Of a DNA stretch of 50,696 bases, positions 8,339-15,596 are shown one piece after another. The stretch is taken from contig CALGMT010000044.1 of the NCBI GenBank assembly GCA_937958885.1, forward strand, positions 1 to 50,696, read 5' to 3'. The translations under genes and the position numbers were made by a program. Position 1 is the first letter of the stretch, and every line of letters starts with the position of its first letter. Under the pieces are notes generated by a model. The model was not told the origin of the DNA. It made no database searches and saw nothing but the letters and a program-made list of their open reading frames with translations. This stretch comes from an uncultured bacterium. GTDB taxonomy: Bacteria; Verrucomicrobiota; Kiritimatiellia; CAIVKH01.

Positions 8339-9522
8339 TGCCGCCGCGCAGCACAGGACAGCTTTTCCCGCCCCCGGAAATCAAGCCGCGCAGCCGCGTG
8401 CTGGTGGCCGGGGTGGGGGGGGCCGGATGCCATGCGGTCGCGCGCATGGTTTCGACCTGGCGCGAGGGGCCGCCTGCGGTCGCGATCAACACGGACGCGC
8501 AGGCCCTTGCGGCGATCGAATCGCCGCGCACGGTTCTTATTGGCGAAAAGGCCACGCGCGGACTGGGCGCGGCGGGCGACGTTGCCTCGGGCCGCCTCGC
8601 GGCGGAAGAGAGTCTTGCGGTCATTCAGGAACTGATTGCCGGCTGCGACTTGCTGATCCTCGTGGGCGGACTCGGGCGCGGCACCGGAACGGGCGCGTTG
8701 CCCGTCATTGCCAAGGCCGCGCGCGATCTGGGGATTCTGACATTCGCGTTCGTCGCGATGCCGTTCTCGATCGAAGGCGATCGTTGCAGGCGCGTGGCGG
8801 AAGAGGGCCTGCGCGCGTTGCGCCGCCACGCATCGGCGGTCGTCGCGCAGCCCAACGACCGGCTGTTGAAACTTGCCGATAAAGACGCCTCACTGGAGGA
8901 GGCATTTGCCGTTTCCGATGCCATGCTGGCAGAGGGCATTTACGCGATCTGGTATTTGCTCTCCAACACCGGGGTCATCAATCTCACCTTCGCCGATCTG
9001 CAGGAACTGGCGGAGCGCAGCGGCGGGGTCCTGAATTTCGCCTATGCGGAAGCCGCCGGCCCCGCCCGCGTTGCGAGCGCCTTGCGGGCGTTGCTCGAGA
9101 GTCCGTTGTTGGAGCGCGGCCGCCTCCTCTCGGACGCGCACGGCGTGCTGGTGAACATTGCGGGCGGTCCCGATCTCACGCTGTCGGATTTGCAGGGCAT
9201 CATGGGGCAAATCTCATCCAGCGTGAGAGAAAACGCGCACATCAGTATGGGGGCGCTCGTCGATTCCGCGCGCCGCGATCGAGTCGCGATCACGCTGTTG
9301 GCCGCCGAGACCTGGCAGGAGGAACGTGTTGAATCTATGCCGGCACCCTCAGAGCGTGTCGAGGCAGGGGCGTCCGACACGCAACCCGAACTCGGCCTCG
9401 GCGATTTGAAGCCGCAGGACAGGGGCCCATTCGGAAAATCGACGCCCACGCTAATCAACGGCGAGGACCTCGATATCCCCACCTACCTTCGCCGCGGTAT
9501 AAAGTTATCCATGAATGTGTAG
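8338..9522 (+). CDS. ftsZ: cell division protein FtsZ, divergent
   Basis: Tubulin-like GTPase forming the Z ring. The 394-residue protein has LVAGVGGAGCHAVARM at ~22-37, INTDAQAL, the tubulin signature at 111-119, QPNDRLLKLADK, the T7 loop NLTFADL at 215-221, and a C-terminal FtsA/ZipA-binding peptide DLDIPTYLRRG. Several key positions differ from typical FtsZ. The signature reads GLGRGTGTG with Arg114 where Gly is usual. The T7 loop has Thr217 where the first catalytic Asp is expected, while Asp220 is kept. The usual GGGGN of the first loop is GAGCH. ATG 8338 overlaps the ftsA TGA. The recognisable C-terminal peptide and the operon position argue for the genuine division protein, not a decayed paralog. 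Confidence 0.94.
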   Translation: MPPRSTGQLFPPPEIKPRSRVLVAGVGGAGCHAVARMVSTWREGPPAVAINTDAQALAAIESPRTVLIGEKATRGLGAAGDVASGRLAAEESLAVIQELIAGCDLLILVGGLGRGTGTGALPVIAKAARDLGILTFAFVAMPFSIEGDRCRRVAEEGLRALRRHASAVVAQPNDRLLKLADKDASLEEAFAVSDAMLAEGIYAIWYLLSNTGVINLTFADLQELAERSGGVLNFAYAEAAGPARVASALRALLESPLLERGRLLSDAHGVLVNIAGGPDLTLSDLQGIMGQISSSVRENAHISMGALVDSARRDRVAITLLAAETWQEERVESMPAPSERVEAGASDTQPELGLGDLKPQDRGPFGKSTPTLINGEDLDIPTYLRRGIKLSMNV

Positions 9523-9628
9523 TCCGCGAGCGGGTTTCCGATGGCGGGCGCACAGGCCATGATGTCCGCCGGCGGAGCGGCGAAGCTGCAGCAGAGCAAT
9601 TTTAAGTGACTTTTGGGCGGACTTCGGC

Positions 9629-9655
9629 TTGCGCTATCTCACAGCATGTCATAAT
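9629..9655 (+). promoter_or_regulatory. candidate extended -10 promoter for the tandem small-protein genes
   Basis: TTGCGC (9629-9634) and CATAAT (9650-9655) are 15 nt apart, and a TG dinucleotide one base before the -10 makes an extended -10 element (TGT-CATAAT). The start would fall near 9662, giving a very short leader that still contains the GGAG ribosome-binding site at 9667-9670. A 12-bp palindrome TCCGCCGGCGGA (9565-9576) lies upstream, after ftsZ. Confidence 0.42.
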
Positions 9656-9680
9656 CTTCACTTATTGGAGAAATATTTCT

Positions 9681-9968
9681 ATGAAACGAATAGCCGCATT
9701 GCTAATGGCGGGGATGTTGCTGACAACGGCGACGGTATCCCGCGCTGAGACGGAAGGCCGTGGCGGATTGATGGGATTCATTGCCGGTTGTCTTTTTGGT
9801 GTTCGCTCTGCTGGAGCCTACAACTCCGGTAAAGAAATTCATTGGCGCGAATGGATCCGTTTGGTTCCCATTGCCAACTTCGTTTTTGCGGTATGGGATG
9901 GCATCGATGGCGCCAGCGGGCTGACGACGTCGGATTACGCTAAAAAGTATGGATCGGCCTTCTATTGA
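9681..9968 (+). CDS. small exported protein, first of a tandem paralogous pair
   Basis: Family not recognised. The product has 95 residues with a signal peptide (MKRIAALLMAGMLL ... VSRA, cleavage likely before ETEG). The mature part of ~73 residues contains GFIAGCLFGVRSAGAYN, GKEIHWREW, a second hydrophobic stretch PIANFVFAVWDGIDG, and the C-terminal DYAKKYGSAFY. ATG 9681 is preceded by GGAG at 10-nt spacing. The next gene encodes a protein about three-quarters identical over the last 69 residues. The two hydrophobic stretches and one Cys suggest a small membrane-associated envelope protein (inference). Base composition is visibly less G+C-rich than the division genes upstream. Confidence 0.88.
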   Translation: MKRIAALLMAGMLLTTATVSRAETEGRGGLMGFIAGCLFGVRSAGAYNSGKEIHWREWIRLVPIANFVFAVWDGIDGASGLTTSDYAKKYGSAFY

Positions 9969-9985
9969 TCAGGAGCGAATCACGG

Positions 9986-10276
9986 ATGAAAAAAATTATA
10001 GCATGCGTCCTTGCCGCATGGATCTTGTGTACAAGTGCCGGGCCTTCCTTGGCAATCAATGAAAACCGAGGGGGTGTCATGGGTTTCATTGCCGGATGCT
10101 GCTTTGGCATTCGCGCTGCCGGCGAGTATAACGAAGGCAAGGAAATCCATTGGCGTGAATGGGTCATGCTGATTCCGTACGTGAATTTCGTGTTTGCGAT
10201 TTGGAACGGTATTGACGGCGCAAACGGCATAAGGACGGCGGATTACGCCAAGAAATACGGCTCTGCTTTTTATTGA
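9986..10276 (+). CDS. small exported protein, second of a tandem paralogous pair
   Basis: Paralog of the preceding gene; family not recognised. The product has 96 residues with a signal peptide (MKKIIACVLAAWILC ... PSLA, cleavage likely before INEN). The mature part carries RGGVMGFIAGCCFGIR, GKEIHWREWVMLIP, NFVFAIWNGIDGANG and DYAKKYGSAFY. By eye, 52 of the last 69 residues match the first copy. The start ATG follows AGGAG (9971-9975). Only 17 nt separate the genes, and a strong terminator follows, so the pair forms a bicistronic unit. Differences are concentrated in hydrophobic swaps, as expected for two functional copies under selection. Confidence 0.88.
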   Translation: MKKIIACVLAAWILCTSAGPSLAINENRGGVMGFIAGCCFGIRAAGEYNEGKEIHWREWVMLIPYVNFVFAIWNGIDGANGIRTADYAKKYGSAFY

Positions 10277-10296
10277 GCCACCACAGCGCGTGTTCG

Positions 10297-10347
10297 AAGG
10301 AAACAGCATTCCGACGCGTCTTGCCGGTATGCTGTTTCTTTTTTTTT
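10297..10347 (+). terminator. Rho-independent terminator after the small-protein pair
   Basis: AAGGAAACAGCAT (10297-10309) pairs with ATGCTGTTTCTTT (10329-10341), giving a 13-bp stem with one G-U pair. A short inner CCG/CGG pairing closes the loop, and a run of nine T (10339-10347) follows. It lies 20 nt after the stop of the second small gene. The same DNA encodes what looks like the signal peptide of the next gene. Confidence 0.85.
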
Positions 10348-10369
10348 CAATCTCGCCGGCGCCGCGGAT

Positions 10370-11104
10370 TTGAAGTTTGCGGCGGAACTGGCCGAATCCG
10401 GAGATTGGCAAGCTGCTCGACGCGAGGCGCTCCGCACGTTGTCCGCCGCGCCGCATGACGACTTCGCGCTTTTGCTTGCTGCGGAGATCGGATTTCACCT
10501 GAATGCGCGCGACGAAAGTGCGCGCCGGGTCCTGGCGCATCTGGCGTCGACGAGCCCGGACAATGCGGTATCAGCGCGCGCTGCCTATCTCGCCGGCCGC
10601 GCGTTTTGGATCTCGGGCGATCGCGAGTCGGCGTGGACCCATTTCGCGATCGCTTTTCGAAAGGCCGAGGCGCGCCCGTTGTTCCTTCGGAGCGGATGCG
10701 CACTTTTCCTGCTGCGCCGGGAAGACAAAAGTCTTGGCGCGGACGACGCGGGACTGCTTCAGCAGCTCGCAACGTGCCGAGCTTTGTGGACCGTTGACCT
10801 GCGCGACGAGGTGAGGCCCGCCAAAGAGCCTGCGCGCCGGGGTCGCGGCGCGGACTGGATCGTCGGCTTCTACCGCAGTCAGATTTCGCCCGCGATTGGG
10901 CACCGCTGTTCCTTGGAGCCGAGTTGTTCGGAATATTTTTTGCAGGCAAGTCGTGCGCACGGATGGATGGGCGTTCCGCTGATCGGCGATCGCCTCGTGC
11001 GCGAGCCCGGCGTCGTAAACGCGGCCGAAATGCCGGTGGAGCGAAACGGACGGACACGATATCGAGATCCCTTGGAGCAGCACACCGAATGGTTCAAACA
11101 ATGA
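10370..11104 (+). CDS. yidD: helical-repeat protein fused to a YidD domain; start apparently frameshifted
   Basis: The C-terminal ~85 residues match YidD, the membrane-protein insertion efficiency factor (IVGFYRSQISPAIGHRC ... PSCSEYFLQASRAHGW). The first ~145 residues are helical repeats (AELAESGDWQAARREALRTL), an unusual fusion since YidD is normally ~70-90 residues. The third YidD cysteine (usually RCHP) is replaced by REP. The open frame begins at TTG 10370 with no good ribosome-binding site. In the -1 frame just upstream, ATG 10329 (or GTG 10290) would encode MLFLFFFNLAGAA, a signal-peptide-like lead that joins this frame if one T is added to the nine-T run at 10339-10347. Either a base is missing, or ribosomes slip, or TTG is used. 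Its TGA overlaps the next ATG. Confidence 0.78.
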   Translation: MKFAAELAESGDWQAARREALRTLSAAPHDDFALLLAAEIGFHLNARDESARRVLAHLASTSPDNAVSARAAYLAGRAFWISGDRESAWTHFAIAFRKAEARPLFLRSGCALFLLRREDKSLGADDAGLLQQLATCRALWTVDLRDEVRPAKEPARRGRGADWIVGFYRSQISPAIGHRCSLEPSCSEYFLQASRAHGWMGVPLIGDRLVREPGVVNAAEMPVERNGRTRYRDPLEQHTEWFKQ

Positions 11105-11952
11105 AGAGGTCGCTTGTCTTCGCCATCGCGTGGGCGGCGGTATGCCTGCCTGCGGCATTCGGTGACGAGATCACGCTTCGACTCGCACGGACGTTGAGCG
11201 AGGAGGGCGACTTTGCCGGCTCCTCCGTTGAATTCAGACGACTCGCGCTGGCCGCCGACGCGCCTGCGGCGCGCGCCGCGTTCTCGTGGAGCGCGGCATT
11301 CGAACGGTGGCGCGCGGGCGACCCGGCGTTTGCCGATCGCCTGCTGGACAAGGCCGAGGACGAGCATGCGCTGCCCGCCTGGCAGATCAGCGTGCTGCGC
11401 GGGGAATTGGCGCTGGCGCGCCGCGCGCATGAAGAGGCCGCTTTTCATTTCGAATCGGCCTCGCGCCGCGCCGAACCGGATGCGCAATCCTATACCGCGC
11501 GCCGCGAGGCGGCGGCGCGTCTTCGGGCCGGCGATGCGGTCGGGGCGCACGCGGCGGCAGAGCGCGCGGGACCCGATGCCGAGGCCGCGGTTCAGGCGTA
11601 TCGGCAGGGCGCTGACAAATCGCCTCGATTGGGCGGGTGGCTGGGGATCGTGCCTGGACTCGGCTACGCGTATGCGGGGGAGTACGCGAACGCGCTACGC
11701 TCGATGATCCTGAATAGTCTCTTTATTTGGGGGATGGTGGAAACCGCGGAGCGCGATCAATGGGGCGCGTTTGCCGCCATTAGCTTTTTTGAACTCACGT
11801 GGTTTTCCGGCAGCATCTATGGCGGCATCGACGCGAGTCATCGCTATAACCGGCGCAGACTCGCCCGCGCGGAGGCCGCGCTGATGGCGGGCTATTCGCT
11901 CCAGCCGGACTATGACGCGCTGCCCGCGCTACAATTGCGCTACCGTTTTTGA
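11101..11952 (+). CDS. exported helical-repeat membrane protein
   Basis: Family not firmly recognised; 283 residues. It has a signal peptide (MKRSLVFAIAWAAVCLPAAFG), then ~170 residues of TPR-like helices (LARTLSEEGDFAGSSVEFRRL, LRGELALARRAHEEAAFHF). A membrane part from ~178 begins GWLGIVPGLGYAYAGEYANAL and contains two to three hydrophobic helices. The PGLG...G.Y..A pattern resembles small DUF5683/TM2-like membrane modules. ATG 11101 overlaps the stop of the YidD fusion (ATGA), so the two are coupled. Both share the design of signal peptide, helical repeats and membrane-linked domain. The 3' end overlaps the convergent downstream gene by 13 nt. Confidence 0.85.
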   Translation: MKRSLVFAIAWAAVCLPAAFGDEITLRLARTLSEEGDFAGSSVEFRRLALAADAPAARAAFSWSAAFERWRAGDPAFADRLLDKAEDEHALPAWQISVLRGELALARRAHEEAAFHFESASRRAEPDAQSYTARREAAARLRAGDAVGAHAAAERAGPDAEAAVQAYRQGADKSPRLGGWLGIVPGLGYAYAGEYANALRSMILNSLFIWGMVETAERDQWGAFAAISFFELTWFSGSIYGGIDASHRYNRRRLARAEAALMAGYSLQPDYDALPALQLRYRF

Positions 11953-12326
11953 TCCGTCCCACCCGCGGCCTGCCATGCACGCATGGCCCGATACCATGCG
12001 TACCATACGTCGTAAAGGCTCGCGAGATAGACGCCGAGCAAGAAGCCGCCGCTCTTCAGGATCGGGATGAATACGGCGCGGACTTCTTCCGGATCGACAC
12101 CCCAGGTCCATGCGCCGCGCGTGACGCGGAACGCATCCATGCCGTGCCGACCCAGCATCAGCAGAAAGAGCAGACTCGCCAGCATGCCCACGCCGCCGTA
12201 AAGCAGCGCGGCGGGGAGGCGTTTCTGATGATACTGGCCGATCCCCGGAAAAATGAGCGCCGAATACAGGATGGCCTTCTTGTCCGGACGGGTCGGCGGC
12301 ACGCCGGTGGGCGTCGTGTAGAACAT
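11940..12326 (-). CDS. small membrane protein with PGIGQ-type module
   Basis: The 128-residue product contains AILYSALIFPGIGQYHQKR, then hydrophobic helices (ALLYGGVGMLASLLFLLML and GFLLGVYLASLYDVWYAWY). The PGIGQ....R...A pattern recalls the DUF5683/TM2-like module also seen in the convergent gene 11101-11952, so the two may be related in function. ATG at 12326 lies 4 nt past the miaB stop, and TTTGAGG overlapping that stop provides the ribosome-binding site. An upstream extension of the frame only runs into miaB. Function unknown. Confidence 0.82.
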   Translation of the reverse strand: MFYTTPTGVPPTRPDKKAILYSALIFPGIGQYHQKRLPAALLYGGVGMLASLLFLLMLGRHGMDAFRVTRGAWTWGVDPEEVRAVFIPILKSGGFLLGVYLASLYDVWYAWYRAMRAWQAAGGTDQKR

Positions 12327-12330
12327 GGCC

Positions 12331-13719
12331 TCAAACGACGAGCAGCGGAAGATCGCGCCGCGCATCCGCGGGAACGCCGATCATCGAGTAGGGGCCGGTC
12401 CAATCGATTCTCACCAGCGTTTCGTCGCCGCGCTGTGTGCGGGCATCTTCGAAGAAGACGAGCTTGCCGTGGGGAGTGCGACCGCGCCACTTGCCCTTGT
12501 AGTGGTCTTCGACGAGCACGGAAACCGTCTGGCCGCGCAGGCGCCTGTTTTTCTCATCGAGAATGCGCGTTTGAAGATCCTCAATGCGCTGCCATCGCTC
12601 TTGCTTCTCTTGCTCCGGGACATCGTCCGGCATCCGCCGCGCGGCGATTGTCTTTGGGCGCTCGGAGTATTTCGACAAATGGACCTTCTCGAGGCGCAAT
12701 TCCTCGATGAGTCTGACCGTATCCTCGAATTGTTCGGGTGTCTCGCCGGGGAAGCCGACGATGATATCCGTGTGGATGGCCGCATCCGGCATAAACGAGC
12801 GGATCCGGGCGATGAGGCGGCGGTATTGATCCACTGTGTAGCCGCGCCTCATCCGATCGAGGACCTCATCGTTGCCGGCCTGGATGGGCACCTCGATCTG
12901 CGGGCAGATGATATCGGACGATGCGACCGTCTCCAGAATCTCGTCCGTCATGTAGTTCGGATGGCTTGTGAGAAATCGGACGCGGCGAATGCCGTCGATC
13001 GCGGCGACAGCGCGAAGCAGCGCGCTCAAGTCGGTCCCGCCGCCGAAATCCGTTCCATACCGGTCCACAATTTGGCCGAGCAGCATGACCTCGCGAACGC
13101 CCTGCGCGGCGAGGGATTCGACTTCGCGTAGAATGTCGGGCATCGGTCTGCTTCGTTCCGCGCCGCGGCGGTAGGGAATCACGCAGAACGTGCAAGCGTG
13201 CGAACATCCGAGCACCACGGGTACGTGGGCCGTCACGGCGCCCTGCTCGCGGATAGGCAGCGGCAAGTCCTCGTCCTGCACGGCGTCGCGCAAGGCACGA
13301 GCGCCCGCCTCCGCGCGGCGGATTTCGTCGAACAAGCCCCGATCGTGCAGGAAATCCAGCAGCGGCGCCGTGTCGGATGGCGGCATAAACACATCCACAA
13401 AAGGGAACCGCTTTTTGAGCGCGGGCGCCTCTTTCATCCCGACCATGCATCCCATCAGGGCGACGGTCATGTCCGGGCGCGCGGCTTTTACCGCCTTGAG
13501 CGCGCCGAGGCGTCCGACGGCTTTGTCCTCCGCCTGTTGCCGGACCACGCACGTATTCAGCACCACGACCTCCGCCGCCTCGGCGCGATCAACGGGTTGG
13601 AAGCCCGCGAACTCAAGCTGCTGCGCGAGGCGGCGCGAGTCCGCTTCGTTCATCTGGCAACCGATCGTCCAAATGTGGTAGGTGCGGGGCATATCCGTAG
13701 ATACTGTTCGGGATTCCAT
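12331..13719 (-). CDS. miaB: tRNA-2-methylthio-N6-dimethylallyladenosine synthase MiaB
   Basis: Radical-SAM methylthiotransferase that converts i6A37 to ms2i6A37 in tRNAs reading U-starting codons. An N-terminal UPF0004 domain carries three cluster cysteines (WTIGCQMNEAD, VVLNTCVVRQQA, VALMGCMVGM). The radical-SAM motif CSHACTFCVIPYRRG follows, then QIEVPIQAGND, GFPGETPEQFEDT and a C-terminal TRAM domain (RGQTVSVLVEDHYKGKWRGR). The 462-residue length fits MiaB; LNTCVVRQQAEDKA favours MiaB over MtaB or RimO. Starts at GTG 13731 or ATG 13692 are also possible. It is divergent from the GltD-like gene at 13798. Confidence 0.94.
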   Translation of the reverse strand: MESRTVSTDMPRTYHIWTIGCQMNEADSRRLAQQLEFAGFQPVDRAEAAEVVVLNTCVVRQQAEDKAVGRLGALKAVKAARPDMTVALMGCMVGMKEAPALKKRFPFVDVFMPPSDTAPLLDFLHDRGLFDEIRRAEAGARALRDAVQDEDLPLPIREQGAVTAHVPVVLGCSHACTFCVIPYRRGAERSRPMPDILREVESLAAQGVREVMLLGQIVDRYGTDFGGGTDLSALLRAVAAIDGIRRVRFLTSHPNYMTDEILETVASSDIICPQIEVPIQAGNDEVLDRMRRGYTVDQYRRLIARIRSFMPDAAIHTDIIVGFPGETPEQFEDTVRLIEELRLEKVHLSKYSERPKTIAARRMPDDVPEQEKQERWQRIEDLQTRILDEKNRRLRGQTVSVLVEDHYKGKWRGRTPHGKLVFFEDARTQRGDETLVRIDWTGPYSMIGVPADARRDLPLLVV

Positions 13720-13797
13720 CTTCAATTTCACGAATCAGCGTTGTAGAATATCCATTATGGAACGGCCTGAACACCAAAACCTCTCGCGCATACGTTC

Positions 13798-15576
13798 ATG
13801 ACACCGCCTTCAGCCTCATCAAAGAAACAGCCCCCCGCGCGCGCGCCGCACTGGGCTCTGAGCGCGGCGCGCGGGGAAGCGGCTGCGCCAAAAGATTTCG
13901 ATTGGATCGAGAAGAATATTCCCTGCCAGGCGGCGTGTCCGGCGAAGACGGATATTCCGGGATACCTCGCCGCTATTGCGCAGGGCGACTTTGCCGGCGC
14001 CTATCGGATCAATTTACGCGACAACGTTTTTCCCGCCGTGCTCGGCCGCGTTTGTACGCGCCCGTGCGAGCCGGCGTGCCGCCACGGGTGGAAAGGATTG
14101 GGCGAGCCGGTCGCGATTTGTTTCTCGAAGCGCTCGGCGGCAGATTTTCTGACCCGCAAAGAACCGGTTCTGCTCGAAAAAGTTTTTACAGACTCTGTAA
14201 AAAAAGTCGCGGTCGCGGGCGCCGGGGCGGCCGGGCTTTCCGCGGCGCGCGAGCTGGCGCTCTGGGGACATCGGGTGACGGTGTTTGAAAAAGAGGCGGA
14301 GCCCGGCGGGATGATGATACAGGGCATTCCCGCGTTTCGGTTGCCGCGCGACATCGTTCGCCTGGAGATCGCGCAAATCACGGGGTTGGGTGTTGAGATT
14401 CAGTGCGGGACGGCGGTCGGGCGCGATATTTCGTTGGAGGCGCTTCGCGAACAGTTCGACGCCGTCATCCTCTCCGCCGGAACGGTCGCCCCGATCTGGC
14501 CCGATCTGCCGGGCCTCGATGCGGCGGGTGTTGAGCACGGGTTCCTATTTTTGAAGGAGGCCAATGCCGGACGCCGATCTTCGATCGGGGACCGCGTCGT
14601 GGTGATCGGCGGCGGATTCACAGCGGTGGATTGCGCGCGGATGGCACGCCGCCTCGGCGCGAAGGAGGTCGGGATGTATTATCGCCGCACAGCGGCCGAC
14701 ATGTACATCACGCCGGGCGAGGTGGAGGAAATGGCGCACGAGGGCATTGCCTTTGTTACGCAGGCGATGCCGCTGGAACTCTATTCGGAGAACGGGCGTG
14801 TGCGCGGTGTCCGGTTCGCGCGAACGGAGGCGGGTCCGGCGGGAGCGGATGGCCGTCGCTCATTCCGGGCAATCTCAAACAGCGCGTTCGATATTCCGGC
14901 AGATGCCGTGCTGTTGGCGACCGGCCAGCGGGCGGATCGCTCGTGGCTGCCGGACGCCTGGCGCGCGAAACTGGAGGCCGCACCCTCAGGCTGGATGGAG
15001 ATCGAGCCGGGCGTGTTTGCCGCGGGCGATTTTGCGGCGGGCGCGCGATCGCTGATCGATGCGATTGCGGACGGTCGCGCCGCCGCGCGGGCGGCTGATG
15101 CCTGTTTGATGGGACGCGATCGGTTTCGCTCGACGGTGCGCATCAAGGATGCGGAAACCACCGGGCGGACGCGCGACATGGATGCCTGGCCGCGGAATCC
15201 GATGCCGGTTCTCCCGATCGATGCACGCGGGTCCACAGACGAAGTGGAAACCGGCTTCGATCTCGAAACGGCAAAAAAAGAGGCGAAGCGCTGTTATTTA
15301 TGCCACTACAAATACGAAATCGACAATGAGCTCTGCATCTATTGCGATCGTTGCTTGAAGGTGAAGCCGGTTGAAGATTGCATCGTGAAAGTCAGCGCGT
15401 TGACCTATGACCCGCAGGGGCGAATCACCGGTTACGCGCGCTCGACAGGAGCGAAAGATTACAACTTGCTCTACATCGATCAGGCGCAGTGCATTCGATG
15501 CGGGGCCTGCAAGGACGTGTGTCCGGTGGAGTGCATCGATCTCCAGAGCGTATCGATGTGTGTGTGTCCCGCTTAG
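13798..15576 (+). CDS. GltD-like FAD/NAD(P) oxidoreductase with ferredoxin domain
   Basis: Soluble iron-sulfur flavoprotein of 592 residues resembling the small subunit of glutamate synthase. The N-terminus holds a cysteine-rich Fe-S domain (PCQAACPAKTDIPGYLAAI, VCTRPCEPACRHG). An FAD Rossmann fold follows (VAVAGAGAAGLSAARELAL), then an NAD(P)-binding fold (VVVIGGGFTAVDCARMARRLG). The C-terminus has Fe-S motifs CYLCHYKYEID, CIYCDRCLKVKP and CIRCGACKDVCPVECI. It probably passes electrons between NAD(P)H and an unknown acceptor. No GltB large subunit is adjacent, so glutamate synthase itself is unlikely from this locus. An exported peroxiredoxin follows 20 nt later. Confidence 0.9.
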   Translation: MTPPSASSKKQPPARAPHWALSAARGEAAAPKDFDWIEKNIPCQAACPAKTDIPGYLAAIAQGDFAGAYRINLRDNVFPAVLGRVCTRPCEPACRHGWKGLGEPVAICFSKRSAADFLTRKEPVLLEKVFTDSVKKVAVAGAGAAGLSAARELALWGHRVTVFEKEAEPGGMMIQGIPAFRLPRDIVRLEIAQITGLGVEIQCGTAVGRDISLEALREQFDAVILSAGTVAPIWPDLPGLDAAGVEHGFLFLKEANAGRRSSIGDRVVVIGGGFTAVDCARMARRLGAKEVGMYYRRTAADMYITPGEVEEMAHEGIAFVTQAMPLELYSENGRVRGVRFARTEAGPAGADGRRSFRAISNSAFDIPADAVLLATGQRADRSWLPDAWRAKLEAAPSGWMEIEPGVFAAGDFAAGARSLIDAIADGRAAARAADACLMGRDRFRSTVRIKDAETTGRTRDMDAWPRNPMPVLPIDARGSTDEVETGFDLETAKKEAKRCYLCHYKYEIDNELCIYCDRCLKVKPVEDCIVKVSALTYDPQGRITGYARSTGAKDYNLLYIDQAQCIRCGACKDVCPVECIDLQSVSMCVCPA

Positions 15577-15596
15577 GCGGTGGAAGGAGTCAAAAC

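Noticed and set aside
13798-15576. Glutamate synthase small subunit
   Set aside because: No large subunit is adjacent, and the C-terminal ferredoxin part is not typical of GltD.
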